Assembly (NCBI RefSeq): GCF_013408245.1
Contig: NZ_JACBYS010000009.1
Coordinates: 62,001 to 126,000, forward strand
DNA length: 64,000 bases
Source of the DNA: Duganella sp. 1224
GTDB lineage: Bacteria; Pseudomonadota; Gammaproteobacteria; Burkholderiales; Burkholderiaceae_D
Reading direction: 5' to 3'
The stretch's first letter is position 1; every line of letters starts with the position of its first letter. This document shows positions 1 to 11,377 of the stretch, one piece after another. The translations under genes and the position numbers were made by a program. Under the pieces are notes generated by a model. It saw nothing but the letters and a program-made list of their open reading frames with translations, was not told where the DNA came from and did no database searches.

Positions 1-1
1 G

Positions 2-304
2 CGGGTGCCGGCCAGCTATGACCAGTGCCTGGCGTTCGGCGAGCAGACGGCGCAGGCGTGCAAGGACTGCCAGGTCTATTGCACCGAGTCCGAGTGCCAG
101 AACAGCATGCTGGTCGGCGGGCGCGGCGTCGAGATCGACCAGCGCGGCCGCATCGCCCGGCAGTTTCGTCCGCCGCCGCTGGCGCAGGCTTGCGCCGGCG
201 GACAGCAGGGGACGCTGGAGTCGCGCGGCGGCCGCCGCTTCTGGCTGCGCTGCCCGCCAGCGCCGCCCCCGTCATTGCAGATGGAGAACGTACATGGCAG
301 GTGA
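2..304 (+). CDS. C-terminal part of an unrecognised Cys-rich protein (cut by window edge)
   Basis: The reading frame is open from the first bases of the window and ends with TGA at 302-304, so only the last 100 residues are seen. It contains a cysteine cluster (motifs CKDC, YCTESEC) followed by an Arg/Pro-rich tail. I recognise no family. The stop lies inside the first codons of the following PAAR gene (11-base overlap), so the two are probably translationally coupled, which hints at a role connected to a type VI secretion spike or its cargo. That link is inference from position only. Confidence 0.5.
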   Translation, partial: RVPASYDQCLAFGEQTAQACKDCQVYCTESECQNSMLVGGRGVEIDQRGRIARQFRPPPLAQACAGGQQGTLESRGGRRFWLRCPPAPPPSLQMENVHGR

Positions 305-566
305 AATCATTCGTCAGGGCGACAAGACCAGCCACCACGGCACGGTGCTGGAGGGCTCGCCCTCGGACTTGTGCCACGGCAAGCCCGTGGCGTTTATCGG
401 ACACAAGGTGTCATGCCCCAAATGTTCGGGCAACCACACCATCGTCGAGGGCGTGGTGAGCACTACGCTGTACGGCAAGGGCGTGGCGGTGGCCGGCATG
501 AAAACCTCGTGCGGCGCGGTGCTGATCGCCAGCCAGTTCACCGACGTGGTCGAGGGCGCCGGGTAA
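294..566 (+). CDS. PAAR domain protein
   Basis: A 90-residue protein consisting almost entirely of a PAAR domain. The N-terminus MAGEIIRQGDKTSHHG carries the Gly-Asp-x-Thr-x-His-Gly type turn found at the start of these domains, and a later segment GKGVAVAGMKTSCGA fits the second half. PAAR proteins cap the VgrG spike of type VI secretion systems and can bind a zinc ion with His/Cys residues; here His14, His15 and several Cys are available. The start is chosen at ATG 294 because GGAG lies just upstream at 282-285. The longer in-frame opening upstream is a shadow of the preceding gene. No other type VI genes are visible downstream, so this may be an orphan spike module whose partners lie before the window. 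Confidence 0.85.
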   Translation: MAGEIIRQGDKTSHHGTVLEGSPSDLCHGKPVAFIGHKVSCPKCSGNHTIVEGVVSTTLYGKGVAVAGMKTSCGAVLIASQFTDVVEGAG

Positions 567-640
567 ATTCTCCAAGACACCGGCGTGTATTGCTGTCAAA
601 ATGGAAGACGGAGCCGACCGTCTTTTGATTTGGACCCGCA

Positions 641-1921
641 ATGATCGATCTCACCCTACACGACACCGGTCCCCAGAGCTTGCGCGTGCGCGAATTCTAT
701 CTGGGGCGTCAGCCTATCCTGGACCGTAACCAGGCTTTGTTCGGCTATGAGTTGCTGTTCCGCAACGCCCCGGTGGGACCGGCGCACGTCATCAACGACC
801 TCAACGCGACGGCGGCGGTGATCGCCCACGCCTCGCAGCTGGGCATGGAAAAGACCATCGGCGACGCGCTGGGCTTTGTCAATGTCGATGCCAGTGTGCT
901 GATGAGCGATATTTTTTCCTTCCTGCCGCGCGAGAAGGTGGTGCTGGAAATCATCAACACGATGCCGGCCACGCCGGAGGTGCTGAGCCGGGTGCGCGAG
1001 CTGGCCGGCCACGGCTTCCGCTTCGCGCTGGACGACGTGACCGGCGAGAACGACGACGTGCTGGCGCTGCTGCCGCTGGTGGATTACGTCAAGATGGACA
1101 TGCGCAACATCCCGCTGAGTACCTTGAGCAAGCTGGCGCCGCGCTTCCGCCAGGAGAAGAAAAAGCTGGTGGCGGAAAAGGTCGAGACGCGCGAGGAATT
1201 CAAGAACTGCCTGGATCTGGGCTTCGACTACTTCCAGGGCTATTACTTCTCCAAGCCGGTGATCATGAGCGGCAAGAAGCTGTCGCCGTCGCAGCTGGCA
1301 GTGATGGAGTTGATGACGCTGGTGACCTCCGACGTCGACAACCAGGAAATCGAACGCGCCATCAAGCGCGACGTGTCGCTGGCGCTGAACCTGCTGCGGC
1401 TGGTGAACACGCCGGCCGTGGGCGCGCGCCAGCGTATCGACTCGCTGAGCCAGGCGGTGACCATCCTCGGCCGGCGGCAGTTGCAGCGCTGGCTGCAGAT
1501 CATGCTGTATGCCGAGCCGAGCAAGCGTGGTCACAGCATGACGCCGCTGCTGATGCTGGCCACCACGCGCGGCCGCATGCTGGAGCTGTTGGCCGGCAAG
1601 CTGCGCCAGAACCAGCGCGAGGTGGCGGATATCGCGTTCACGGTGGGCATCATGTCGCTGATGGACACCTTGTTCGGGATACAGATGGGCGAGATCCTGG
1701 AGCAGATTCCGGTGGGGGACGAGGTGCGCGAGGCCTTGCTGTATCGGGGCGGCTTCTACGGCGACCTGCTGCGACTAGTGGAATGCATAGAGCGGATCGA
1801 GGAGATGGACAACCTGATCGTGCCGACGTTGCGCGACCTCGCCATGTCCACCGACGAATTGGTGGAACTGGAGATGGCGGCGTTCGAGTGGAGCGACAAC
1901 GTGGTCCGCTACGCGCTCTAA
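641..1921 (+). CDS. EAL/HDOD domain signalling protein (YuxH type)
   Basis: A 426-residue protein with an EAL-like domain at about residues 18-205 and an HDOD domain at about 220-400. EAL landmarks are GYELLFRN (35-42), FALDDVTG (128-135), YVKMD (149-153), VAEKVET (177-183) and FQGYYFSKP (198-206). Several catalytic positions of c-di-GMP phosphodiesterases look altered: the DDFG-type metal motif reads DDVT and the glutamate after strand four lies in EIINT rather than E-x-T-E. I therefore infer a binding or scaffold role instead of enzymatic turnover. HDOD domains are catalytically dead HD relatives that act in signalling. It is a single gene with its own leader, convergent with the SPW gene. 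Confidence 0.85.
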   Translation: MIDLTLHDTGPQSLRVREFYLGRQPILDRNQALFGYELLFRNAPVGPAHVINDLNATAAVIAHASQLGMEKTIGDALGFVNVDASVLMSDIFSFLPREKVVLEIINTMPATPEVLSRVRELAGHGFRFALDDVTGENDDVLALLPLVDYVKMDMRNIPLSTLSKLAPRFRQEKKKLVAEKVETREEFKNCLDLGFDYFQGYYFSKPVIMSGKKLSPSQLAVMELMTLVTSDVDNQEIERAIKRDVSLALNLLRLVNTPAVGARQRIDSLSQAVTILGRRQLQRWLQIMLYAEPSKRGHSMTPLLMLATTRGRMLELLAGKLRQNQREVADIAFTVGIMSLMDTLFGIQMGEILEQIPVGDEVREALLYRGGFYGDLLRLVECIERIEEMDNLIVPTLRDLAMSTDELVELEMAAFEWSDNVVRYAL

Positions 1922-1937
1922 ACCCTGCCCCCGCCGA

Positions 1938-1967
1938 GGGGTCTGACCCCGTACGGGGTCAGACCCC
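1938..1967. repeat. GGGGTCTGACCCC palindromic repeat, copy 1
   Basis: A perfect 30-bp palindrome: arm GGGGTCTGACCCC, centre GTAC, then the complementary arm. It sits between the 3' ends of the convergent EAL/HDOD and SPW genes. Related copies are at 38391-38418, 47331-47360 and 61368-61397. Each arm is itself able to fold. A REP-type intergenic element is the likely class; terminator function is plausible for convergent genes but there is no T-run. Confidence 0.9.
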
Positions 1968-1987
1968 GATGCATGACGCCGTGCGGG

Positions 1988-2365
1988 TCACGCGGGATGC
2001 TTGGCCCCAGGCCAGTGCTTCACCAGCTCCGGATCGGTACGCATCTCCCACAGCGCCAGCACCGCCACGGCCACCCCGACAATCAGCGAATTCCACAACA
2101 GATCCGGGTTGTCCTCCACGCGCAGCACCCACGGCGACACCGCCACCCAAATCCCCACCAGCAGATTGAGCACCACTGCCCAGAAATACGTCTTGTACAA
2201 ATCAAACGCCGCCAGCAGCGCGATCACCGCGCCGGAGATGAACGCCGTCCACGCCTGCACCGACGGCACCGGATAGCCGAACAGCCACGGCGTAATGAAG
2301 TACCACAACCCCAACAGCAGAATCACCTGATCCTGCCAGCGTTTGACGGATGGATTGGTTGCCAT
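1988..2365 (-). CDS. SPW repeat membrane protein
   Basis: A 125-residue integral membrane protein with four predicted hydrophobic helices. Two S/T-P-W motifs (ITPWLFGY near residue 28 and VSPWVLRV near residue 84) mark the duplicated SPW repeat family, whose molecular function is unknown. The start is taken at ATG 2365 because GGGAGG lies four bases upstream; an in-frame ATG twelve bases earlier would overlap that ribosome site. The gene is transcribed alone and its upstream region is shared with the divergent ABC exporter genes. Confidence 0.85.
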   Translation of the reverse strand: MATNPSVKRWQDQVILLLGLWYFITPWLFGYPVPSVQAWTAFISGAVIALLAAFDLYKTYFWAVVLNLLVGIWVAVSPWVLRVEDNPDLLWNSLIVGVAVAVLALWEMRTDPELVKHWPGAKHPA

Positions 2366-2506
2366 ATTGCCTCCCATAGTAGTCGGGCCGCCGGATGGCG
2401 GCGTTCTTACTTAGTCCGCCGACGGCCGGTAAAAGTTCACCGCAGCTTGCCAATTTGTCATGGCAACGCTATCCTGCAAGCCATACTGATCAACACGGAG
2501 GCGGCG

Positions 2507-3439
2507 GTGTTACTGAGCGTGGAGCAAATCTCGAAGTCCTACGGCGCGCGCAAGGCGGTCGATGGGGTGTCGTTCAAGGTGCAGCGCGGCCAGACCGTCG
2601 GCCTGATCGGTCCGAATGGCGCCGGCAAGTCCACCACCGTGGGCATGATCTGCGGCCTGCTGCGCGCCGACGCCGGCCGCATCGTGCTCGACGGCGACGT
2701 CATCGGCCAGGGCGCCAGCGCCGCCAAGCGCAAGATCGGCTTCGTGCCGCAAGATCTGGCCTTGTACGAGGATCTGTCCGCGCTGGAAAACCTGAAGCTG
2801 TTCGGCGCGCTGTACGGCCTGAAGGGCGCGCAGTTGAAGGAGCGCTGCGAGCAGGTGCTGGCGCTGGTCAACCTGGCCGACCGCGCGGCCGACGTGCCGT
2901 CTACTTTTTCCGGCGGCATGAAGCGCCGCCTCAACATCGCCGCCGCGCTGCTGCACGATCCGCTGCTGCTGATCCTGGACGAGCCCACCGTCGGCGTCGA
3001 TCCGCAAAGCCGCAACGCCATCTTCGACACGCTGGAAGCCTTGCAGGCGCAGGGCCGCGCGCTGATCTACACCAGCCACTACATGGAGGAGGTGGAGCGG
3101 CTGGCCGACCACATCGTCATCATCGACCACGGCAAGGTGCTGGCCGACGAAACGCCGGCCGCGCTGTACCAGCGCCTGCCGGCACAGGCGGCGCTGCAGG
3201 TGGAACTGGCCAGCGAGCCGTCGTCGGCGCTGCTGTCGGACGTGCAGGCGCTGGAGGGCGTGACGGCGGTGGAACGCCATGGCGCCACGCTGCACATCGG
3301 CCTGGCCGCGGCCTCGCAGGCGGCGCCGGTGCTGGCCTGGCTGAATGGGCAGGGCCATGCGCTGCTGCACTTCGCCACCGCCCGCACCTCGCTGGAAAAC
3401 ATCTTCCTCAACCTGACCGGCCGCAGCCTGCGCGACTGA
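2507..3439 (+). CDS. ABC-2 type exporter ATP-binding protein
   Basis: A 310-residue ABC ATPase. Walker A is GPNGAGKST near residue 38, the Q-loop lies in FVPQDLALYEDL, the signature is FSGGMKRR, Walker B is LLLILDEPTVGVD and the switch histidine is in TSHYMEE. The approximately 90 residues after the ATPase core form the variable C-terminal region common in drug/polysaccharide/Nod-type exporters. The start is set at GTG 2507, five bases after GGAGG (2497-2501); the frame remains open much further upstream but without coding character. The permease follows 10 bases after the stop, forming a two-gene export system. The substrate cannot be read from sequence. Confidence 0.88.
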   Translation: MLLSVEQISKSYGARKAVDGVSFKVQRGQTVGLIGPNGAGKSTTVGMICGLLRADAGRIVLDGDVIGQGASAAKRKIGFVPQDLALYEDLSALENLKLFGALYGLKGAQLKERCEQVLALVNLADRAADVPSTFSGGMKRRLNIAAALLHDPLLLILDEPTVGVDPQSRNAIFDTLEALQAQGRALIYTSHYMEEVERLADHIVIIDHGKVLADETPAALYQRLPAQAALQVELASEPSSALLSDVQALEGVTAVERHGATLHIGLAAASQAAPVLAWLNGQGHALLHFATARTSLENIFLNLTGRSLRD

Positions 3440-3449
3440 GAGAACCGAT

Positions 3450-4823
3450 ATGACCGCATTGATTGCCCTGACCCGCAAGGATCTGATTCTGTACCTGAAA
3501 GACAAGCGCGCGCTGATGCTGCATCTGCTGATGCCGGTGGTGCTGGCGGCCTTCTTCGGCTCGCTGTTCGGCGGCAGCGGTGGCGGCGACAGCACCAGCA
3601 AGATCGACGTTGGCCTGGTGGTGCAGGACCAGTCCGAGCAGAGCCAGAAGATCGCCGCCGGCCTGAAGGCGGACAGCGCGCTCAATATCGTTGAGCTGAG
3701 CCAGCAGGAGGCGCAGGCGCGGGTGCGCAGCGGCAAGCTGCCGGTGGCGGTGGTGATTCCGGCCGGCTTTGGCGAAGCGGCGTCCAGCGCGCTGTTCAGC
3801 GGCCGCAACAAGCCGGAACTGCCGCTGTATTACGATCCGTCGCAGTCGACCATGCTGGCGATGGTCAAGGGCTTGTTGACGCAGCAGGTGATGCAAGTGA
3901 CCAGCGCGTCCGTCATGAGCGGGCAGGGCGGCCGCACCACGGAAAAGTATCTGGCCGAGTTGCCGGCCGCCGGCAGCCGCACTGCCGAGCAGGCGCAACT
4001 GGGCGATTTCCTTAGCAGCCTGAAGAAGTTCCAGGACCAGCTGGCGGCGACAAACGCGGCCTCCGCCGCTGGCGCCGACGGTGCGGCCTCGGCAACCTCC
4101 GGCGCATCGGCCGGCGCCGCCAGCGCAACCAACGCGGCCAACGCGGCCGGTGCGGCGCACGCCGGCGGCGGCATGACCATGCCGTACACCACGCACGACG
4201 AAGCGTTGAGCAGCGGCCCCAAATACAACGGCTACGCGCACTCCTTCGCCGGCATGGGCGTGCAGTTCATCCTGTTCATGGGCATCAACCTGGGCATCAG
4301 CATTCTGCTGGAGCAGCGCCAGGGCATCTGGAGCCGCCTGCTGGCCGCGCCCATTTCGCTGAAGACTGTCATCATGAGCCGCGCCGTCGCCGGCGCCATC
4401 ATCGCCACCGGCCTGATGGTGGCCATGTTCATTTGCGCGGTGCTGATCTTCAAGGTGCAGATCACCAGCGTGGCCGGCTTCCTCGGCATGGCGGTCTGCT
4501 TCGGCATGATGACGGCCGCGTTCGGCCTGCTGATCGCCGCCTTCGGCAAGACGCCGGAAGCGGCGCGCGGCATCGCCACCTTCGCCACACTGATCCTGGT
4601 GATGCTGGGCGGCGCCTGGGTGCCGTCGTTCGTGTTCCCGCAGTGGATGCAGACCGCCACGCTGGTGGTGCCGACGCGCTGGGCGGTGGATGGCCTGGAC
4701 GCGGTCACGTGGCGCGGCCTCGGCCTGAACGGCGCGGTGCCGGCGATGGCGGTGTTGCTGGGCTTTGCGGTGGTGTTCGGGGCGCTGGCCGTGTGGAAGT
4801 TTCTGAAAGACCAGCGCCAATAA
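3450..4823 (+). CDS. ABC-2 type exporter permease with Ala-rich periplasmic segment
   Basis: A 457-residue ABC-2 permease. One membrane helix lies at about 22-42 (LMLHLLMPVVLAAFFGS), followed by a large extracytoplasmic region to about 265, then five or so helices to the C-terminus, the usual half-transporter layout. Residues 198-240 are a low-complexity Ala/Ser/Thr/Asn stretch just before the second membrane helix, which is not part of the usual fold and is probably a flexible extracytoplasmic linker. It is translated with the ATPase gene upstream (10-base gap) and the pair presumably forms a dimeric exporter. The gene is convergent with metH across a paired palindromic element. Confidence 0.87.
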   Translation: MTALIALTRKDLILYLKDKRALMLHLLMPVVLAAFFGSLFGGSGGGDSTSKIDVGLVVQDQSEQSQKIAAGLKADSALNIVELSQQEAQARVRSGKLPVAVVIPAGFGEAASSALFSGRNKPELPLYYDPSQSTMLAMVKGLLTQQVMQVTSASVMSGQGGRTTEKYLAELPAAGSRTAEQAQLGDFLSSLKKFQDQLAATNAASAAGADGAASATSGASAGAASATNAANAAGAAHAGGGMTMPYTTHDEALSSGPKYNGYAHSFAGMGVQFILFMGINLGISILLEQRQGIWSRLLAAPISLKTVIMSRAVAGAIIATGLMVAMFICAVLIFKVQITSVAGFLGMAVCFGMMTAAFGLLIAAFGKTPEAARGIATFATLILVMLGGAWVPSFVFPQWMQTATLVVPTRWAVDGLDAVTWRGLGLNGAVPAMAVLLGFAVVFGALAVWKFLKDQRQ

Positions 4824-4828
4824 ACCAC

Positions 4829-4910
4829 GTCATTCCGGCGCAAGCCGGAATCCATGCCGAGTGCGCGGCGAGGCACAGGGGTTATGGGTGCCGGCTTGCG
4901 CCGGCATGAC
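4829..4910. repeat. REPIN-like pair of inverted palindromic repeats
   Basis: Two 25-bp elements in inverted orientation, 4829-4853 and 4886-4910, match each other's complement at 22 of 25 positions. Each folds on its own: ATTCCGGC-GCAA-GCCGGAAT (4832-4851) and TGCCGGC-TTGC-GCCGGCA (4889-4906). Such pairing of two REP hairpins is the defining layout of REPINs, which are moved by RAYT transposases. No RAYT gene is in the window. The element fills the gap between the convergent permease and metH genes. Confidence 0.75.
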
Positions 4911-4922
4911 GGTGGTGGCGGT

Positions 4923-8711
<3,789 letters not shown>

Positions 8712-8923
8712 TTGATATCTCAGGAGTCTTAGAGGGAGCGCGCCATGAGGCTGAGGGCGGTCTGGGATTATACGGCATCCCTGAATATGCTTCAGCCAAC
8801 AGCGGCATCGCCGCAACAATCTGCCGTTTCGCTCGCCTGATCCATCTCAAAGGCCGCGACCCGCAGCGGCGCACCATCCAACAGTGCGCGCTGCGCCGCG
8901 CTCTATACTGAGATGGAGCGGCC

Positions 8924-9196
8924 ATGAAATTTGTATGGGACGAGCACAAGAACCAAATTAACATTAAGAAGCACGGGGTGAGCTTTGATGAAGCAAAAGA
9001 GGTCTTCGACGGGTCTCCCTTGGTTTATTTCGATGTTGATAGTTCCTTGAATGAAGACCGCTATATTGCCATTGGCTTTTCAGGCGCGCGATTGCTGGCG
9101 GTTGCATTCGTAAATCGTGACGCAGGTACGACGAGAATTATCTCGGCGCGCAAAGCGTTGAAGTCAGAGGAGAAACGATATGGACGAGGATATTGA
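8924..9196 (+). CDS. brnT: BrnT family type II toxin (ribonuclease)
   Basis: A 90-residue BrnT toxin. The N-terminal signature WDEHKNQINIKKHGVSFDEA and the C-terminal TRIISARKA are characteristic; the family has a RelE-like fold and cleaves RNA to stop translation. GGAG precedes ATG 8924, and TATACT at 8904-8909 could be the -10 box of the cassette promoter, leaving a very short leader. The antitoxin start overlaps the toxin end by 17 bases, the normal brnTA arrangement. Codon use is clearly more AT-rich at third positions than in the flanking genes, which suggests recent acquisition. Confidence 0.9.
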   Translation: MKFVWDEHKNQINIKKHGVSFDEAKEVFDGSPLVYFDVDSSLNEDRYIAIGFSGARLLAVAFVNRDAGTTRIISARKALKSEEKRYGRGY

Positions 9197-9413
9197 TTTG
9201 AGTGATATTCCTGAACTGGGTGAAGAATTCTTTGCGAAAGCGCGAAGGATTGGCCCATTGGTGGAAAAGAATAGCGTGGTTGTCGACAGTGACATTTACG
9301 AATGGTTCAGGTCGACGCTTCCGGAACCAGAGCGTTCAAAGCGCATCAGTCAGGTCTTGCGTGTTTACATGGAGCGATACCAGGCGCGGCTAGCGATGGC
9401 TGGCCAAGGCTAG
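9180..9413 (+). CDS. brnA: BrnA family antitoxin
   Basis: A 77-residue protein directly overlapping brnT. The acidic N-terminus (DEDIDLSDIPEL) is followed by a putative toxin-contact region and a C-terminal ribbon-helix-helix-like segment (VDSDIYEWFR to ISQVLRVYMERY), which in BrnA proteins binds the toxin and represses the operon promoter. The last 24 bases overlap the 3' end of the convergent isomerase gene, so the cassette is fitted very tightly against it. The assignment rests mainly on the pairing with brnT and on size. Confidence 0.82.
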   Translation: MDEDIDLSDIPELGEEFFAKARRIGPLVEKNSVVVDSDIYEWFRSTLPEPERSKRISQVLRVYMERYQARLAMAGQG

Positions 9414-9980
9414 AGCGTCGGCCAGGCGGTCGTTGCCCCAGTACATGTCGGCGCCCACGAAAAAGGTGGGGGCGCCGAAGATGTGGCGGGCGCGGGCTTC
9501 GTCGTTGCGGGCGCGCAGGCGGGCCTTGTTGTCGTCGGACTGGGCGGCGCTCAGCAGCGCCGGCGCGTCGAGGCCGATGCTGGTGAGGATGGCGGCGATC
9601 ACCTCCGGGGTGCCGATGTCCTCGTCGTGCTCGAAGTTGGCCAGCATGACACGCGCGCAGAATTCGGCCATCCACGGCTGATGCTCGCCCAGCAGCGCCA
9701 CCCGCGCCGCCAGCAGCGAGCGGCGCGGAAACTCGGACGGCCGGCGCCACGGCAGGCCATACTTGGCGCATTCGCGCGGCATGTCGCGCCACACGTAATC
9801 GCCCTTGTCCTTCTGCAGCACGAACGGCGAGTTGTCCCAGCCCTGCTCCTTGAAGATCGGTCCCAGCAGGAAGGGCTTCCAGTGCACGATCACCTCCTTC
9901 TGCCGCGCCAGCCGCAACACGCTCAGGTAGCTGTAGTTGCTGGCAAAGTCGAACCAGCAGCTGATTTCAGATGCGGACAT
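9390..9980 (-). CDS. 2-hydroxychromene-2-carboxylate isomerase / DsbA-like thioredoxin-fold protein
   Basis: A 196-residue kappa-class glutathione-transferase-like protein. The start MSASEISCWFDFASNYSYL matches the strand-loop with the conserved serine/tyrosine region where glutathione binds in this family, and the C-terminal GAPTFFVGADMYWGNDRL is the cis-proline loop and closing strand. Family members isomerise 2-hydroxychromene-2-carboxylate in naphthalene degradation, but no other aromatic-degradation genes are nearby, so the physiological substrate is unknown. It is a single gene whose 3' end overlaps brnA by 24 bases. A good ribosome site (GGAGACTGTT) precedes the start. Confidence 0.87.
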   Translation of the reverse strand: MSASEISCWFDFASNYSYLSVLRLARQKEVIVHWKPFLLGPIFKEQGWDNSPFVLQKDKGDYVWRDMPRECAKYGLPWRRPSEFPRRSLLAARVALLGEHQPWMAEFCARVMLANFEHDEDIGTPEVIAAILTSIGLDAPALLSAAQSDDNKARLRARNDEARARHIFGAPTFFVGADMYWGNDRLADALALASHR

Positions 9981-10028
9981 AACAGTCTCCTTTTATACTT
10001 CCTTATTTGCACAGTTTAGGAAGTGTAG

Positions 10029-10484
10029 ATGAATATCACTTTGACCATGCGATTGATGGGTGCCGTTGGCCTGATGGCTGTGGCATTGCATGCACAGGCG
10101 GACAGCGTGGCGTCGTCCGCGTCGAGCGCCAGTTCGGCTTCCAGCGGCAGCGTGTCCGATTCGCTGGCCAGCTCCAGCAACAGCTCGAACAACAACAAAC
10201 GCGTGGCCGACGCCGACTACCGCATCATCGACATCGCCGTTACGCCCGGCCGCGCCGACCGCACCCGCGTCACCATGCAGGCCGACGATGCGGCCCAGCG
10301 CATTGTGCTGGACCTGCCGCAAACGACTTTCGACAAGCAGCAACTGGCCGTTGGCGACGGGATGTATGCGCACAACCGCGTCTACGGCATCGAGTTTGGC
10401 CGCGCCGACAATCGCCAGCCGTTCTACCTGGTGCTGGCCGACGAGTGGTATGGCGAGCTGGCCTCGCGTCCGCTGAGCCTTTGA
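10029..10484 (+). CDS. Exported Ser-rich protein of unknown function
   Basis: A 151-residue protein with a signal peptide (hydrophobic MGAVGLMAVALHA, likely cleavage after HAQA). Residues about 26-56 are almost pure Ser/Ala/Asn (a flexible linker), followed by a compact domain (VADADYRIIDIAVTP to the end) that looks globular. I do not recognise the family. Its stop codon overlaps the TTG start of the DUF2145 gene (TTGA), so the two are translationally coupled and probably act together in the periplasm or outside the cell. Confidence 0.75.
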   Translation: MNITLTMRLMGAVGLMAVALHAQADSVASSASSASSASSGSVSDSLASSSNSSNNNKRVADADYRIIDIAVTPGRADRTRVTMQADDAAQRIVLDLPQTTFDKQQLAVGDGMYAHNRVYGIEFGRADNRQPFYLVLADEWYGELASRPLSL

Positions 10485-11377
10485 AACGGTTGCGCGCACT
10501 GGCGCTGGGCCTGCTGATGGCAGCCGGCGCCGCCCACGCTTCGTCCGGCCGCTTCTGCGACCGCACGCACGATCTCAGCGCCGCCGAGCAGGATCGCCTG
10601 CTGCGCTTTGCCGCCGTGCTGCGCGACGAACTGGCCGCCACCGACGAGAGCGTGGCGCTGGTCAGCCGCTCCGGGCTGGATCTGTCGCGCTTCCACATCC
10701 GTTATTCGCACGGCGCGGTGGCGTGGCGCTCGGAGCAGGGCGCCTGGTCGGCGCGGCAGTTGTACTACGCTTGCGACGAGGGCCGGCCGCGCATCTACGA
10801 TCAGGGTCTGGCCGGCTTCGCCATGGGCACCGACGATCCGCAACTGGGGTATGTGAGCATTGTGCGCCTGCCGCCGCAGGCGGTGCTGGCGTTGCGGCCG
10901 GCGCTGCTGGATACCTCGCGCGCGCTGCACCTGCTGGGCGCGCAGTACAGCGCCAATGCCTACGCTTACGGCCTGCGCTACCAGAACTGCAACCAGTGGC
11001 TGATCGAGATGCTGGCGGCCGGCTGGGGCGATCTGCCGGATGGCGAGGATCTGCGGGCGCGCGCGCAAGCCTGGCTGCGCGAGGAACATTACGCGCCGCA
11101 GCCGGTCGATGTCGGCTCGCGCTTGTGGATGCTGGCCGCGTATTTCGTGCCGCTGCTGCACCTGGATGATCATCCGGACCAGGACCGTGACGCCTTGCAG
11201 CTGCATATCAGCTTGCCCAGCACGGTGGAGGACTTTGTGCGTGCGCGCTTTCCGCAAAGCCAGCGCGTCGAGTTATGCCATGACGACAAGCAGATCGTCA
11301 TCCACCGCGGCTGGACGCCGATTGCCGACGGTTGCCATCCGGCCGAAGGCGACCGTGTGGTGTCGCTCATCGACTAA
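10481..11377 (+). CDS. DUF2145 family exported protein
   Basis: A 298-residue protein with a signal peptide (LRALALGLLMAAGAAHAS). Segments such as LALVSRSGLDLSRFHIRY-like text at residues 60-80 (read here as VALVSRSGLDLSRFHIRYSH) and LRYQNCNQWLIEML near residue 167 are the hallmarks of DUF2145, a proteobacterial family of unknown function; the Asn-Cys-Asn motif resembles the active-site cysteine context of papain-like or NlpC-like enzymes, but that is only a suggestion. The start is TTG 10481, chosen because it overlaps the preceding stop and yields a proper signal peptide. The 3' end overlaps the convergent methyltransferase gene by 3 bases. Confidence 0.8.
   Translation: MKRLRALALGLLMAAGAAHASSGRFCDRTHDLSAAEQDRLLRFAAVLRDELAATDESVALVSRSGLDLSRFHIRYSHGAVAWRSEQGAWSARQLYYACDEGRPRIYDQGLAGFAMGTDDPQLGYVSIVRLPPQAVLALRPALLDTSRALHLLGAQYSANAYAYGLRYQNCNQWLIEMLAAGWGDLPDGEDLRARAQAWLREEHYAPQPVDVGSRLWMLAAYFVPLLHLDDHPDQDRDALQLHISLPSTVEDFVRARFPQSQRVELCHDDKQIVIHRGWTPIADGCHPAEGDRVVSLID

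Noticed and set aside
1973..2506. Long N-terminal extension of the first ABC ATPase
   Set aside because: The frame is open but runs antisense through the SPW gene and has no ribosome site; GTG 2507 has GGAGG at ideal distance and gives a normal ATPase N-terminus.
8712..8923. Cobalamin or S-adenosylhomocysteine riboswitch before metH
   Set aside because: No recognisable B12-box or conserved S-adenosylhomocysteine riboswitch core could be seen; a covariance-model search would be needed to be certain.
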